A stretch of 64,000 nucleotides of DNA from Parabacteroides sp. PF5-9 (GCF_029893105.1 NZ_JARXWG010000015.1:38645-102644), one strand, 5' to 3'; positions 25,384 through 34,016 are shown, numbered from the stretch's first letter. Made by a program: numbers and translations. The notes: generated from the letters alone by a model not told the origin.

Positions 25384-25490
25384 TGTTACACGTAGGTCTG
25401 TTTTCTGTTAGACGTACCTCTAAATGAATTTAGAGGTAGGTGTAAATCTGTTTAGAGGTACGTCTAAAATAATTTAGAGGTACCTCTAAC
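25384..25490 (+). repeat. 22-bp palindromic repeat array, copy B
   Basis: Five units with TTA at 25386, 25408, 25430, 25452 and 25474: an exact 22-bp period. Unit order matches copy A: unit 1 ends in TCTG, unit 3 carries GTGTAAA, and unit 5 is the perfect palindrome TTAGAGGTACCTCTAA. Units differ from copy A almost only by G-C exchanges, e.g. TTACACGTAGGTCTG versus TTAGACCTACCTCTG in unit 1. Confidence 0.95.
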
Positions 25491-25654
25491 ACAAAAGTGT
25501 TTCAAGAGAAACAAATAAACCATCAGATATATGCAAAAAAAGTATCAGAATTTTCCATACACGCACAATTATAAACTTTTTAACACATTCCCCCGAACAA
25601 TTTCTCTTTTTGTTTGTTTTAATATATACAGGTTTTGACAAAAAGAGAAAAAAG

Positions 25655-25978
25655 ATGGAAGACAAAATGCTTTTATTGACACAGAAACTGGCAGCCTGTC
25701 AGGCGAAGTGCAATCTTTGCTTAAATGCATGTCTTGACGATTCTGATATGGAGAAGATGAAAACATGCATCAGGTTAAATAAAACCTGTGCAGAAATATG
25801 TGGGATTACCTTATCAACGATTACCTCAAGCAGCTTTTTCAGTAAAGAAGTATTGGTGGTTTGCGCCAAAGCGTGTAAAAAATGTGCTGCCGAATGTAAA
25901 AAACATGCGAACGATCATTGTCAGCAATGCGCCAAAGCGTGTGAAGAATGTGCCGAGGCATGCACCTATTTCATGTAA
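25655..25978 (+). CDS. Four-helix-bundle copper-binding protein (Csp-like)
   Basis: A 107-residue Cys-rich protein of the four-helix-bundle copper-binding group (DUF326/Csp3-like), cytosolic because there is no signal peptide. Csp proteins store many Cu(I) ions on cysteines lining the helices. About fifteen cysteines are visible in helical spacing, e.g. CQAKCNLCLNACLDD, CAKACKKCAAECKKH and CQQCAKACEECAEAC. The ATG at 25655 is preferred to an upstream in-frame start at 25610, since the family begins with this acidic helix. A strong terminator follows. No copper ATPase or CopY-type regulator is nearby. Confidence 0.9.
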   Translation: MEDKMLLLTQKLAACQAKCNLCLNACLDDSDMEKMKTCIRLNKTCAEICGITLSTITSSSFFSKEVLVVCAKACKKCAAECKKHANDHCQQCAKACEECAEACTYFM

Positions 25979-26007
25979 ATTCTTTCGGATTATTTTAGAT
26001 AGATCGA

Positions 26008-26042
26008 AGACCGTTTCAGTATAAGAAATGGTCTTTTTTTTA
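26008..26042 (+). terminator. Intrinsic terminator of the Csp-like gene
   Basis: Stem AGACCGTTTC (26008-26017) with GAAATGGTCT (26025-26034), one G-U pair, loop AGTATAA, then eight T. Confidence 0.9.
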
Positions 26043-26055
26043 TTAAACAGCCAAA

Positions 26056-26190
26056 GAACCCTCTATATAACGGCAGTTCATGCGCCCAACTCGGGACGCT
26101 TTCGGAGTGAGATTTATAAAAACACATTAAATAGAGAGTGTGTTTTTACTGAAATTCACATTAAAGGATGAAATTCATGCCGTTAAAAAG
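26056..26190 (+). other. Structured intergenic segment, possible RNA leader
   Basis: Nested inverted repeats between the Csp terminator and the cytochrome gene: AACGGCA (26069-26075) with TGCCGTT (26178-26184) closing the element, and a perfect TAAAAACACA (26117-26126) / TGTGTTTTTA (26139-26148) hairpin inside. The rest to 26319 is AT-rich; the best promoter-like box is TACTTTTA (26258-26265), which lies after the element. RNA function is speculative. Confidence 0.4.
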
Positions 26191-26319
26191 TACATTTAGG
26201 TACATCTTTTTCGACAATTAGATCGCTTTTTCTTTCTTTAATTGAAAGGTTTATGCTACTTTTATTGCCGATTTTCTAATTTAATACGATTTTTTACAAA
26301 AAACTACACTGGAAAACAA

Positions 26320-27912
26320 ATGGCTGCTAACAGATTAACAAACCGCTATTCATCCACAGGAAAAAAAAGAGGCTTTTTCAGAGGAAAACTATTTATTTTA
26401 TGTTTAGGATTGATACTTGGTGCCGCTATTATGATCGGCACATACAATGTTTCTATCTATTTATCTACAGATGAGTCATGTATGGTCTGTCATGTGCATC
26501 CGCATGTAGAAGACAGTTGGAAACTCTCCAAACATGTCAACAATGGCAGTGGAGTGACCGTGCATTGTGTCGATTGTCATCTTCCTCCACGCAACCATAC
26601 TTGGGATCATTATTCGGCCAAAGCGCAATTGGGCATAAAAGACTTATGGGGATATCTGACCAAAGACAGTATTGATTTTAACTGGGAGACGAAATCGGAG
26701 TTGGAACATGCCGTAAAATATATTCCCAATGCTTCCTGTAAAGAGTGTCACACCAATCTGTTTCCTGCAGGAATTACCGACGACGGGATCACCGCGCATC
26801 TTTACTATGATGAAAATGAGAAGAAATTAGACCTGCAATGTATCAGTTGTCACCTCGACGCAGGACATTACAACCCCAATTACAGCCATTCGAAAATGAC
26901 AGGAATACCTGGAGCGGGCACATCGAATGCACCCGTTGATACCAGTCTATTCTTTAAAGAAGCAACACCGGTCACCTCGTTTACCCATTATACCGAACAA
27001 ATACCCGGATCGCTTATTGCTTTCAATATGAAAGCTGTTCCGGGAGGTACTTTTCAAATGGGCAGTACAGCTGAAGAACCTTTCCATAAACAGGATGAGG
27101 CACCTGTGCGTTCGGTGACGGTCGCTCCTTTTTTCATGGCTGAAGTCGAGGTCACCTGGGATATGTTCTGGGCATTTTACGGCAATACGATGAGTGAAGG
27201 ACGTACCCCGCCGGAAGCGGTGTATGCCAACAACAGCCGTGCTGATGTAGATGCCATTTCAGGACCGACACCTCCATTTGGTTTACCGGATCAGGGATGG
27301 GGTAGCGGTAACCGTCCGGCCATAACAATGACACATTATGCTGCCGAAACATTCTGTCAATGGTTATCCTTGAAAACAGGCAAAAAATATCGCCTTCCGA
27401 CCGAAGCGGAATGGGAATATGCAGCACGAGGCGGAACAGAAACACCTTACTTCTTCCCGGGTAGTCCGAAAGATTTTTCCGATCAAGGTTTCTGGCGGAA
27501 ATTCTTTGATGCAAAAACAGATAGTATCAGTTCATATGTGATCTATAGTAAGAACAGTAAAAATAAAACACAAGAACCGGATATGGTTAAACCCAATCCG
27601 TTCGGATTAAAAAATATGTTGGGAAATGTGATGGAGTATTGTGCAGACAAATACGATCCAGAAGCATATACAAAGAGTGGCACACATGTGACAGACCCGT
27701 TGATCACCACCGGAGAGGAGTATGTTGTACGTGGAGGTAATTACACCTCCGATGCGGCAGATGTACGTGCGGCTGCTCGTGATTATACGAAACATGAAGC
27801 TTGGTTAAGAACCGACCCGCAACAACCCAAAAGCATCTGGTGGTACTCCGACATCCGCGGAATAGGTTTCCGTGTGGTATGCGAACCGGATCCATCTATA
27901 GGGGCTCGATAA
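26320..27912 (+). CDS. Tetraheme NapC/NrfH-like cytochrome c fused to a SUMF1-like domain
   Basis: A 530-residue protein combining two modules. Residues 1-230: an N-terminal membrane anchor (LFILCLGLILGAAIMIGTYNV) and four CxxCH heme sites (C54, C83, C140, C174), as in NapC/NirT/NrfH quinol-oxidising cytochromes. Residues about 237-525: a SUMF1/EgtB/PvdO domain (PGGTFQMGS, TEAEWEYAARGG, NPFGLKNMLGNVMEY, VRGGNYTSDAADVRAAARD). The FGE catalytic cysteines expected near the last motif are absent, so it is not a formylglycine-generating enzyme. ATG 26320 starts directly before the basic/anchor region. It is followed 43 bp downstream by two Tat-exported enzymes, suggesting it accepts or donates their electrons. 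Confidence 0.85.
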   Translation: MAANRLTNRYSSTGKKRGFFRGKLFILCLGLILGAAIMIGTYNVSIYLSTDESCMVCHVHPHVEDSWKLSKHVNNGSGVTVHCVDCHLPPRNHTWDHYSAKAQLGIKDLWGYLTKDSIDFNWETKSELEHAVKYIPNASCKECHTNLFPAGITDDGITAHLYYDENEKKLDLQCISCHLDAGHYNPNYSHSKMTGIPGAGTSNAPVDTSLFFKEATPVTSFTHYTEQIPGSLIAFNMKAVPGGTFQMGSTAEEPFHKQDEAPVRSVTVAPFFMAEVEVTWDMFWAFYGNTMSEGRTPPEAVYANNSRADVDAISGPTPPFGLPDQGWGSGNRPAITMTHYAAETFCQWLSLKTGKKYRLPTEAEWEYAARGGTETPYFFPGSPKDFSDQGFWRKFFDAKTDSISSYVIYSKNSKNKTQEPDMVKPNPFGLKNMLGNVMEYCADKYDPEAYTKSGTHVTDPLITTGEEYVVRGGNYTSDAADVRAAARDYTKHEAWLRTDPQQPKSIWWYSDIRGIGFRVVCEPDPSIGAR

Positions 27913-27955
27913 TCTATTAACTTTACACTATAAGTACTTATTAAAACACATCATC

Positions 27956-29359
27956 ATGAAAAAGGAAAACAGTATCAGTAGAAGATCTTTTTTGAAAAGC
28001 TCAGCTTTAGCCGGAGCAGTAGGTGCTATCGGAACAGGTAGTGCTGCAGGTGTATTGACCTCCTGCGGTGGAGCAGAAGGCAAAGCCGGAGGTGCTATTG
28101 CAAATAAACCATTGAAAGAACCCGGATCGTATTATGTACCTAACCTGGTTGACTTTGCGAATGACGGACAAGAGTTAAAAGCCGGTATCATTGGTTGCGG
28201 CGGTCGTGGATCAGGTGCCGCATTTAACTGGCTGAATGCCGGTAATGGCGTTACCATTACCGCATTATGCGATACCTTTAAGGACCGTATCGATACCTTG
28301 GCTGGTAAACTGAAAGAACAAAAAGGAATTGATATTCCTGAAAATATGCGTTTTGCAGGATTGGATGCTTACAAACAACTGATAGACAGCGGTGTAGATG
28401 TAGTCATTATTGCTACTCCTCCCAATTTCCGTCCGATTCATTTCCAATATGCAACGGAAAAAGGAAAACACTCTTTCTTGGAAAAACCGATCTGTGTAGA
28501 CCCGGTAGGTTATCGTATGATTGTTGCAACAGCACGTCAGGCACAAGCCAAAAATCTGTGTGTGATCACAGGAACACAACGTCATCACCAACGGAACTAT
28601 GTCGCTGCATACCAGAAAGTGATGGAAGGTGCTATCGGAGAAATTACCGGAGGTATCGTTTACTGGAATCAGAATATGCTTTGGTTCAATGAACGCAAAC
28701 CGGGTTGGAACGATTGTGAGTGGATGATCAAAGACTGGGTAAACTGGAAATGGCTTTCGGGCGACCATATCGTGGAACAACATGTGCATAATATCGACGT
28801 ATTCACATGGTTTAGCGGTTTAAAACCAGTACAAGCTGTAGGTTTCGGCTCACGTCAGCGTCGTATAACCGGTGACCAATACGATAATTTCAGTGTTGAC
28901 TTTACCATGGAAAATGGTATTCACATGCATAGTATGTGTCGTCAGATGGACGGAACAGCAACGAATGTCAGTGAATTTATCCAAGGGACAAAAGGTTCAT
29001 TGACTACCGATAGCGGGAATAATGCAGTGATCAGAGACCTTGCCGGAAATGAAGTGTGGAAATACGATTTCGAAGCTGAAAAAGCGAACTTCAAACAGTA
29101 CGATCCATATACCCTGGAGCATGTGAACTGGATCAACCATATCCGTAGTAAAAAACCGATCGATCAGGCATCAGAAACAGCAATTTCAAATATGGCTGCC
29201 ATCATGGGACGCGAATCGGCTTATACCGGAGCTGCCGTAACTTGGGAAGCAATGACAGCTTCACCATTGGATTATATGCCGAAAGACTTGAATATGGGTA
29301 AAATGGATATGAGTTCATTCACCGTTCAGGTACCGGGTCAACCATTGGCGAAAAAATAA
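27956..29359 (+). CDS. Tat-exported lipoprotein Gfo/Idh/MocA oxidoreductase
   Basis: A 467-residue NAD(P)-dependent oxidoreductase exported by the Tat route: SRRSFLKSS, a hydrophobic stretch, then a lipobox LTSC. The Rossmann motif is AGIIGCGGRGSGAAF, followed by the family motif EKPICVDP with the likely catalytic lysine, and DHIVEQHVHNIDVF in the substrate domain. Tat export fits a protein folded around tightly bound NAD. Relatives oxidise sugars or polyols, some making 3-keto sugars in periplasmic glycoside breakdown. With the cytochrome upstream and the TIM-barrel protein 9 bp downstream it forms a periplasmic redox unit; the substrate is unknown. Confidence 0.9.
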   Translation: MKKENSISRRSFLKSSALAGAVGAIGTGSAAGVLTSCGGAEGKAGGAIANKPLKEPGSYYVPNLVDFANDGQELKAGIIGCGGRGSGAAFNWLNAGNGVTITALCDTFKDRIDTLAGKLKEQKGIDIPENMRFAGLDAYKQLIDSGVDVVIIATPPNFRPIHFQYATEKGKHSFLEKPICVDPVGYRMIVATARQAQAKNLCVITGTQRHHQRNYVAAYQKVMEGAIGEITGGIVYWNQNMLWFNERKPGWNDCEWMIKDWVNWKWLSGDHIVEQHVHNIDVFTWFSGLKPVQAVGFGSRQRRITGDQYDNFSVDFTMENGIHMHSMCRQMDGTATNVSEFIQGTKGSLTTDSGNNAVIRDLAGNEVWKYDFEAEKANFKQYDPYTLEHVNWINHIRSKKPIDQASETAISNMAAIMGRESAYTGAAVTWEAMTASPLDYMPKDLNMGKMDMSSFTVQVPGQPLAKK

Positions 29360-29368
29360 CAAGAGCAT

Positions 29369-30316
29369 ATGTCTATAAATAGAAGACGTTTTCTACAAAC
29401 GACACTATCCGGAGCGGCTGTGGCCACCTTAAGCGGTACGGCGTTAACAGCCTGCTCCCCTAAATCGGGCAATCAGGAAGCTGAAGAATCGAAGGCGTGC
29501 TGTACGGCTCATGCAAACGCTGAATTAAAAATCTCTTTCCAAGAGGGAATCGCTCCGGGTGAAAACCTGAATGAGAAATTCGACTTTATGGAAACACATG
29601 GTGTTGTTGGGTTTGAACCTGGCGGCGGCCGGTTAGGCGAACGTGTGCCTGAGATTAAAGAAGCGCTTAAGGGTCGGAATATCCAAGTCAGTGCGATATG
29701 TGCCGGATTCAAAGGGTTTATCCTTTCGACTGATCCGGCCATTCGCAAAGAGTGTATGGACACGATGAAAGAGATCATAACCGCAGCCGGAGAATTAGGT
29801 TCGACAGGAGTGATTATCGTTCCGGCATTCAATCATCAGACACCGGTATTACCTCATACACAGGAGACACGCGACTTTTTGTGTGAGCAGTTCAACGAAA
29901 TGGGGAATTTTGCCCACCAACAGGGAACCACAGTGATCTTCGAACCGCTGAACAGAAGAGAGTGTTTTTATCTTCGTCAGGTGGCTGATGCCGCTTCTCT
30001 TTGTCGGGATATCAACAATCCGGGCGTGCGTTGCATGGGCGATTTCTGGCATATGACCTGGGAAGAAGCATCCGACAAAGGCGCTTTCATCTCTGCCGGA
30101 AAAGAGTATCTGCAGCATGTACATGTTGCCAGTCGCAAACGGCGCAGTATGCCGGGAGAAGACGGAGATGCCGACAATTACATCGACGGATTCAAAGGTC
30201 TGAAAATGATCGGATATGATAAGTATGTCAGTTTTGAATGTGGCTGCCAGGGTGACCGCGCTACTGTTGTTCCTGCAGCACTCGCACTTTTACGCGAACA
30301 GTGGGAACAAGCATAA
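29369..30316 (+). CDS. Tat-exported sugar phosphate isomerase/epimerase-like lipoprotein
   Basis: A 315-residue xylose-isomerase-like TIM-barrel protein (AP endonuclease 2 superfamily) with a twin-arginine signal NRRRFLQTT and lipobox LTAC. Candidate metal ligands are in VIFEPLNRRE, CMGDFWHMTWEE and YVSFECGCQG, which fit the usual E-D-H-E set. In the periplasm its substrate cannot be a phosphorylated sugar; an epimerase, isomerase or lyase acting on the product of the adjacent Gfo/Idh/MocA enzyme is more likely. Gap to the preceding gene is 9 bp and to the next 6 bp, so it is in an operon. Confidence 0.85.
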   Translation: MSINRRRFLQTTLSGAAVATLSGTALTACSPKSGNQEAEESKACCTAHANAELKISFQEGIAPGENLNEKFDFMETHGVVGFEPGGGRLGERVPEIKEALKGRNIQVSAICAGFKGFILSTDPAIRKECMDTMKEIITAAGELGSTGVIIVPAFNHQTPVLPHTQETRDFLCEQFNEMGNFAHQQGTTVIFEPLNRRECFYLRQVADAASLCRDINNPGVRCMGDFWHMTWEEASDKGAFISAGKEYLQHVHVASRKRRSMPGEDGDADNYIDGFKGLKMIGYDKYVSFECGCQGDRATVVPAALALLREQWEQA

Positions 30317-30322
30317 AAACAG

Positions 30323-31024
30323 ATGCCTTTAGTATATCCTAACATACAGTTGAGTGAGGTGGTCGAAGAGTACCCCTCACTCATTCCTGTGATCAACCGA
30401 TTTGGTATTCGTCTGGGACTGGGAGATAAATCGGTCAAAACCATTTGTGAAGAACAGGGGTTGGATACGGATTTCTTTTTAACCATGATCAATACCTTTT
30501 TGAATGAAGAGTACTTCCCTGAAAAGAAGTTACAAACATTCCATGCATCACAGATAATAGACTATCTGACCAAGACCAACCACTATTATTTACGGTATCA
30601 GTTGCCAAATATAGAACGTCATCTGAATTTATTTATATCTGCCCAGGGAAACAATAGCCTTAATTTGATCGGACGCTTTTTCTCATCATTTAAAGAAGAA
30701 CTGCTTATGCGGATCTCCAATGATGAAAAAGAGTGGTTTCCGTATGGCCTCTCCTTAATCGAAAAAATCAAAGAAGAGCAGACTCCAATCCGACAGGAAT
30801 ATCATCTTGCGTCGTCCATATCCCCGGAAGATCCTTTAGAAGCCTTGTTGGCCGACTTAAAAAGCATCATCATCAAACACCTGTCCGGTGAATATGATGA
30901 TAATTTGTGTTATGCCGTTATTTTTGCCATTAACAGCCTGGAAAAAGACATGAGGCAACACAACCGTATCCGCTATCGTATACTCACCCCTATGGTTACG
31001 GCAATGGAGGAATTATGTAAGTAA
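30323..31024 (+). CDS. Hemerythrin-like domain protein with degenerate ligands
   Basis: A 233-residue cytosolic protein. Residues about 8-70 resemble the ScdA_N/DUF542-type domain that precedes hemerythrin modules (VEEYPSLIPVINRFGIRLGLGDKSV). Residues about 74-230 look like a helical hemerythrin-like domain. Histidines at 74, 87, 100, 186 and 213 are visible, but the usual HxxIED ligand segment reads HNRIRY, and the central HxxxE region lacks its histidine, so diiron binding may be altered or lost. It lies 7 bp before a LuxR-type regulator, a pairing that suggests an O2, NO or redox sensor feeding that regulator (inference). Confidence 0.65.
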   Translation: MPLVYPNIQLSEVVEEYPSLIPVINRFGIRLGLGDKSVKTICEEQGLDTDFFLTMINTFLNEEYFPEKKLQTFHASQIIDYLTKTNHYYLRYQLPNIERHLNLFISAQGNNSLNLIGRFFSSFKEELLMRISNDEKEWFPYGLSLIEKIKEEQTPIRQEYHLASSISPEDPLEALLADLKSIIIKHLSGEYDDNLCYAVIFAINSLEKDMRQHNRIRYRILTPMVTAMEELCK

Positions 31025-31031
31025 CCGAAAG

Positions 31032-31610
31032 ATGGGTCGAACAAAACGAATAGCCATAATCTTGTCGGACACCTTGCAAAGCATTGGTTTGCAAAGTATA
31101 CTGACCGATTTTTTTATGCCTGTCGAAATCACCCTTTATACCGCTTTTGACACGCTTTCCGAAAGTCAAAAAGATACTTTTGATTACTATTTTACGGATT
31201 CGGAAACATTCGTTTTTAATTCAGATTTTTTTCTTCCCCGCCGGAATAAAACAGTTGTCTTGTTCTGTAACGAAAAAAGAAGAGAGCAATATAGTTTTAA
31301 TAATCTCAATAGCTGTTCTTCCCAGGAAACGATTCTGGAACAACTCCAACAACTGTTCACACAAGAGACCAACAATACCAACCCCTTGGAAGGGAATAAA
31401 GAGCTTTCGACACGTGAAACAGATGTACTCCAGTTAATAGTCAAAGGCCATACGAATAAAGAGATTGCCGAGCGACTAAATATCAGTTTGAATACCGTAT
31501 TGACCCATCGAAAAAATATCACATCCAAATTAGGTATAAAAACCGTATCGGGACTGACCTTTTACGCCATTATGAATGGGATTATTTCCGGCGATGAAAT
31601 AGAGTTATAG
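31032..31610 (+). CDS. LuxR-type HTH response regulator with atypical receiver
   Basis: A 192-residue regulator. The C-terminal 60 residues are a clear LuxR/FixJ HTH (LSTRETDVLQLIVKGHTNKEIAERLNISLNTVLTHRKNI). The N-terminal 120 residues have the strand/helix pattern of a receiver-like fold (RIAIILSDTLQSIGLQSIL) but I do not see the full acidic pocket and phospho-accepting Asp/Lys set, so it may be phosphorylation-independent. It follows the hemerythrin-like gene by 7 bp and precedes a TonB-dependent receptor whose promoter has a perfect palindrome, its likely target. Confidence 0.8.
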   Translation: MGRTKRIAIILSDTLQSIGLQSILTDFFMPVEITLYTAFDTLSESQKDTFDYYFTDSETFVFNSDFFLPRRNKTVVLFCNEKRREQYSFNNLNSCSSQETILEQLQQLFTQETNNTNPLEGNKELSTRETDVLQLIVKGHTNKEIAERLNISLNTVLTHRKNITSKLGIKTVSGLTFYAIMNGIISGDEIEL

Positions 31611-31620
31611 TCACTATAAA

Positions 31621-31668
31621 ATCACTACATCTAGTGATTGTCATTACCACTTGTTTGCACTTATTTTG
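31621..31668 (+). promoter_or_regulatory. Promoter with palindromic operator for the TonB receptor
   Basis: ATCACTA (31621-31627), 4 bp, TAGTGAT (31632-31638) is a perfect inverted repeat, preceded by another TCACTA at 31611-31616. It overlaps the candidate -33 TTG (31638-31640), which is 20 bp before the -7-like TTATTTTG (31661-31668). Confidence 0.6.
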
Positions 31669-31697
31669 CAACCGAATAATTTCCTAAAATAAAAAGA

Positions 31698-34016
31698 ATG
31701 AATATGCGCTATTTGTGTCTATCTCTTTGTTTGTCGTTAACCTCCATTTTATCCGTTAAAGCGGATCATATCAACACCAGTAAAAACGATACCATCCGAA
31801 CATTCAATATCGATGAGGTGGTGGTCACCTCTTCTACCAAAGAGACAAACGATCTGCGCGTATTACCCGGATCAGTGACCATTCTCACCCCTCAGATGAT
31901 CTCCGGTCGACAAATTGACGCATTGAAAGATATCAGTTCGTTTGTTCCCAATCTCTATATGCCGGATTACGGAGCCAAACTAACCTCTGCGATTTACATT
32001 CGCGGTATAGGGGCACGAAGCAGTGGGCAGTCGATCGGGTTGTATGTCGACAATGTGCCGTATCTGGACAAAAGCACATTGGATTTTGAACTGACGGATA
32101 TCCAACGGATAGAAGTGTTGCGTGGTCCTCAGGGAACATTATACGGGCGCAATGCGATGGGTGGCATTATCAATATATATACATTATCGCCTTTTAATTA
32201 CCAGGGAACCAAACTATCCGTTTCCGGAGGGAACTATGGACAGTTTAAAGCCAAAGCGTCTCATTATAATAAAGTAAGCGAGACAGTAGGTCTTTCCCTC
32301 AGTGGGTATTACGACCGGAATGACGGGTTCTTTACCAATGCCTATACCGGGCGAAAAGCCGACCGGCTTGAATCGGTCGGTGGACGTTTTAAGTTCGACT
32401 GGCGCATCAAACCAAATTTCACGTTAGCCTACACGTTTTCTGCAGATTATACCGACCAAGGCGCATTTCCTTACGGCAAATACGATAAAGAGAATGATCT
32501 CGTTAATCCCGTTATGCTCAATGATTCCAGCAATTACAACCGAAAGATGATGTTAAATCAGCTTTTTATGGAATACCGTACAGATCAATTCATTTTATCC
32601 AGTACAACCGGCTATCAATACCTGAAAGACAATATGAAAATGGATCAGGACTATGATACGCTCTCTATTTTCACCCTTAATCAGAAACAAAAGCAAAACG
32701 CGTTCAGTCAGGAGTTTACGATTAAAAGCAATACCCCAAGCAACTACCAATGGTCATTCGGACTGTATGGATTCCATAACGATTTACATACGGAAGGTCC
32801 TGTGACTTTTAAAGAAGACGGGGTCAGAATCATTTTGCAAGAGAAAGTATTTGATCAAATCGGAGCCGGTTCGGCCATGCCGATTAAACTCAAAGTGACT
32901 GATGAAACACTTTATATCCCCGGCACATTCGAGACCCCCTCTTATGGTGCGGCATTGTTTCATCAATCGACCTACAATAACCTGTTTATAAAAGGCCTTT
33001 CCGTCACAGCCGGCGTGCGTTTGGATTACGAAAAACAACGATTGGAATACGACGCTACGGCAAAGATGAACCTGGTAGCCGCACTTCCGAACGGAATGGT
33101 TTTGATGGATCTCAGTGAATACTACGGACCGAGCATCATCGATCTGAAAACATCCCAAGACTATTGGCAACTATTACCCAAAGTCTCCCTGAAATATCAG
33201 TGTACTCCGCGCACATTCACCTATTTCTCCATAGCGAAAGGGTATAAAGCCGGCGGATATAACGTACAAATGTCTGCCGATGTGATGCAGGCACAGATGC
33301 AATATGATATGATGACCTCTTTAAAAGATTTTATGCCGGAAAGTGTCAAACCTGTCGCTCCTCAGCCGATAGAAGATGTAGCCGCCTACAAACCGGAGAA
33401 AAGTTGGAACTATGAGTTAGGGGTAAAAAGTGAATTGATCCCGGATCGGTTACATTCCGAATTGACTATCTTTTATATGGATATCCGTGATCTGCAATTA
33501 ACTCAATTTGTCAATTCAGGAGAAGGACGTATGTTGACCAACGCCGGCAAAGCAAAAAGTTTCGGTATAGAAGCGACATTACGGGCATCTATACTCCCCG
33601 GCTTGACCTCCGATATAAATTATGGTTATACACGTTCCACTTTCCGGGATTACAATAATGGATTGGAGGACTTCAAAGGAAACTATATCCCTTATATTCC
33701 CCGCCACACACTCAGTGTCGGATTAAATTATACCAAACTTCTATCCAGCTGCTGGTTGGATCAATTTACGGTATCGGCACAATTCTCGGGTAACGGAAAT
33801 ATTTACTGGACAGAACAGAACGATATCTCGCAGAACTTTTACGGGATATTAAATGCCAAAGCAGGTGTACGGAAAGGCATTGTTAATTTCAATGTCTGGA
33901 GCCGCAACATCACCGACACCAAATACTCCGCATTCTATTTCGAATCCCTTGGCAATACGTTTATGCAATTGGGAAAACCGTTCCAGATCGGTGCCGAAGT
34001 CTCTGTTGCTTTCTAA
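31698..34016 (+). CDS. TonB-dependent outer-membrane receptor
   Basis: A 772-residue TonB-dependent receptor. After the signal peptide (YLCLSLCLSLTSILSVKA), the plug domain covers residues about 40-160 (VVVTSSTKETNDLRVLPGSVTIL, YIRGIGARSSGQSIGLYVDNVPY, RIEVLRGPQGTLYGRNAMGGIINI), and a 22-strand barrel follows, ending in a C-terminal Phe (EVSVAF). There is no carboxypeptidase-like N-terminal extension and no SusD partner, so it is a siderophore/heme/vitamin-type receptor rather than a SusC. It sits downstream of the LuxR-type regulator. The ligand is unknown. Confidence 0.9.
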   Translation: MNMRYLCLSLCLSLTSILSVKADHINTSKNDTIRTFNIDEVVVTSSTKETNDLRVLPGSVTILTPQMISGRQIDALKDISSFVPNLYMPDYGAKLTSAIYIRGIGARSSGQSIGLYVDNVPYLDKSTLDFELTDIQRIEVLRGPQGTLYGRNAMGGIINIYTLSPFNYQGTKLSVSGGNYGQFKAKASHYNKVSETVGLSLSGYYDRNDGFFTNAYTGRKADRLESVGGRFKFDWRIKPNFTLAYTFSADYTDQGAFPYGKYDKENDLVNPVMLNDSSNYNRKMMLNQLFMEYRTDQFILSSTTGYQYLKDNMKMDQDYDTLSIFTLNQKQKQNAFSQEFTIKSNTPSNYQWSFGLYGFHNDLHTEGPVTFKEDGVRIILQEKVFDQIGAGSAMPIKLKVTDETLYIPGTFETPSYGAALFHQSTYNNLFIKGLSVTAGVRLDYEKQRLEYDATAKMNLVAALPNGMVLMDLSEYYGPSIIDLKTSQDYWQLLPKVSLKYQCTPRTFTYFSIAKGYKAGGYNVQMSADVMQAQMQYDMMTSLKDFMPESVKPVAPQPIEDVAAYKPEKSWNYELGVKSELIPDRLHSELTIFYMDIRDLQLTQFVNSGEGRMLTNAGKAKSFGIEATLRASILPGLTSDINYGYTRSTFRDYNNGLEDFKGNYIPYIPRHTLSVGLNYTKLLSSCWLDQFTVSAQFSGNGNIYWTEQNDISQNFYGILNAKAGVRKGIVNFNVWSRNITDTKYSAFYFESLGNTFMQLGKPFQIGAEVSVAF

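Noticed and set aside
26320..27912. Sulfatase-maturing formylglycine-generating enzyme
   Set aside because: The catalytic cysteines are absent and no sulfatase gene is nearby.
27956..30316. Cytosolic inositol or sugar-phosphate catabolism for the Gfo/Idh/MocA and TIM-barrel genes
   Set aside because: Both proteins carry twin-arginine signals and lipoboxes, so they act outside the cytoplasm.
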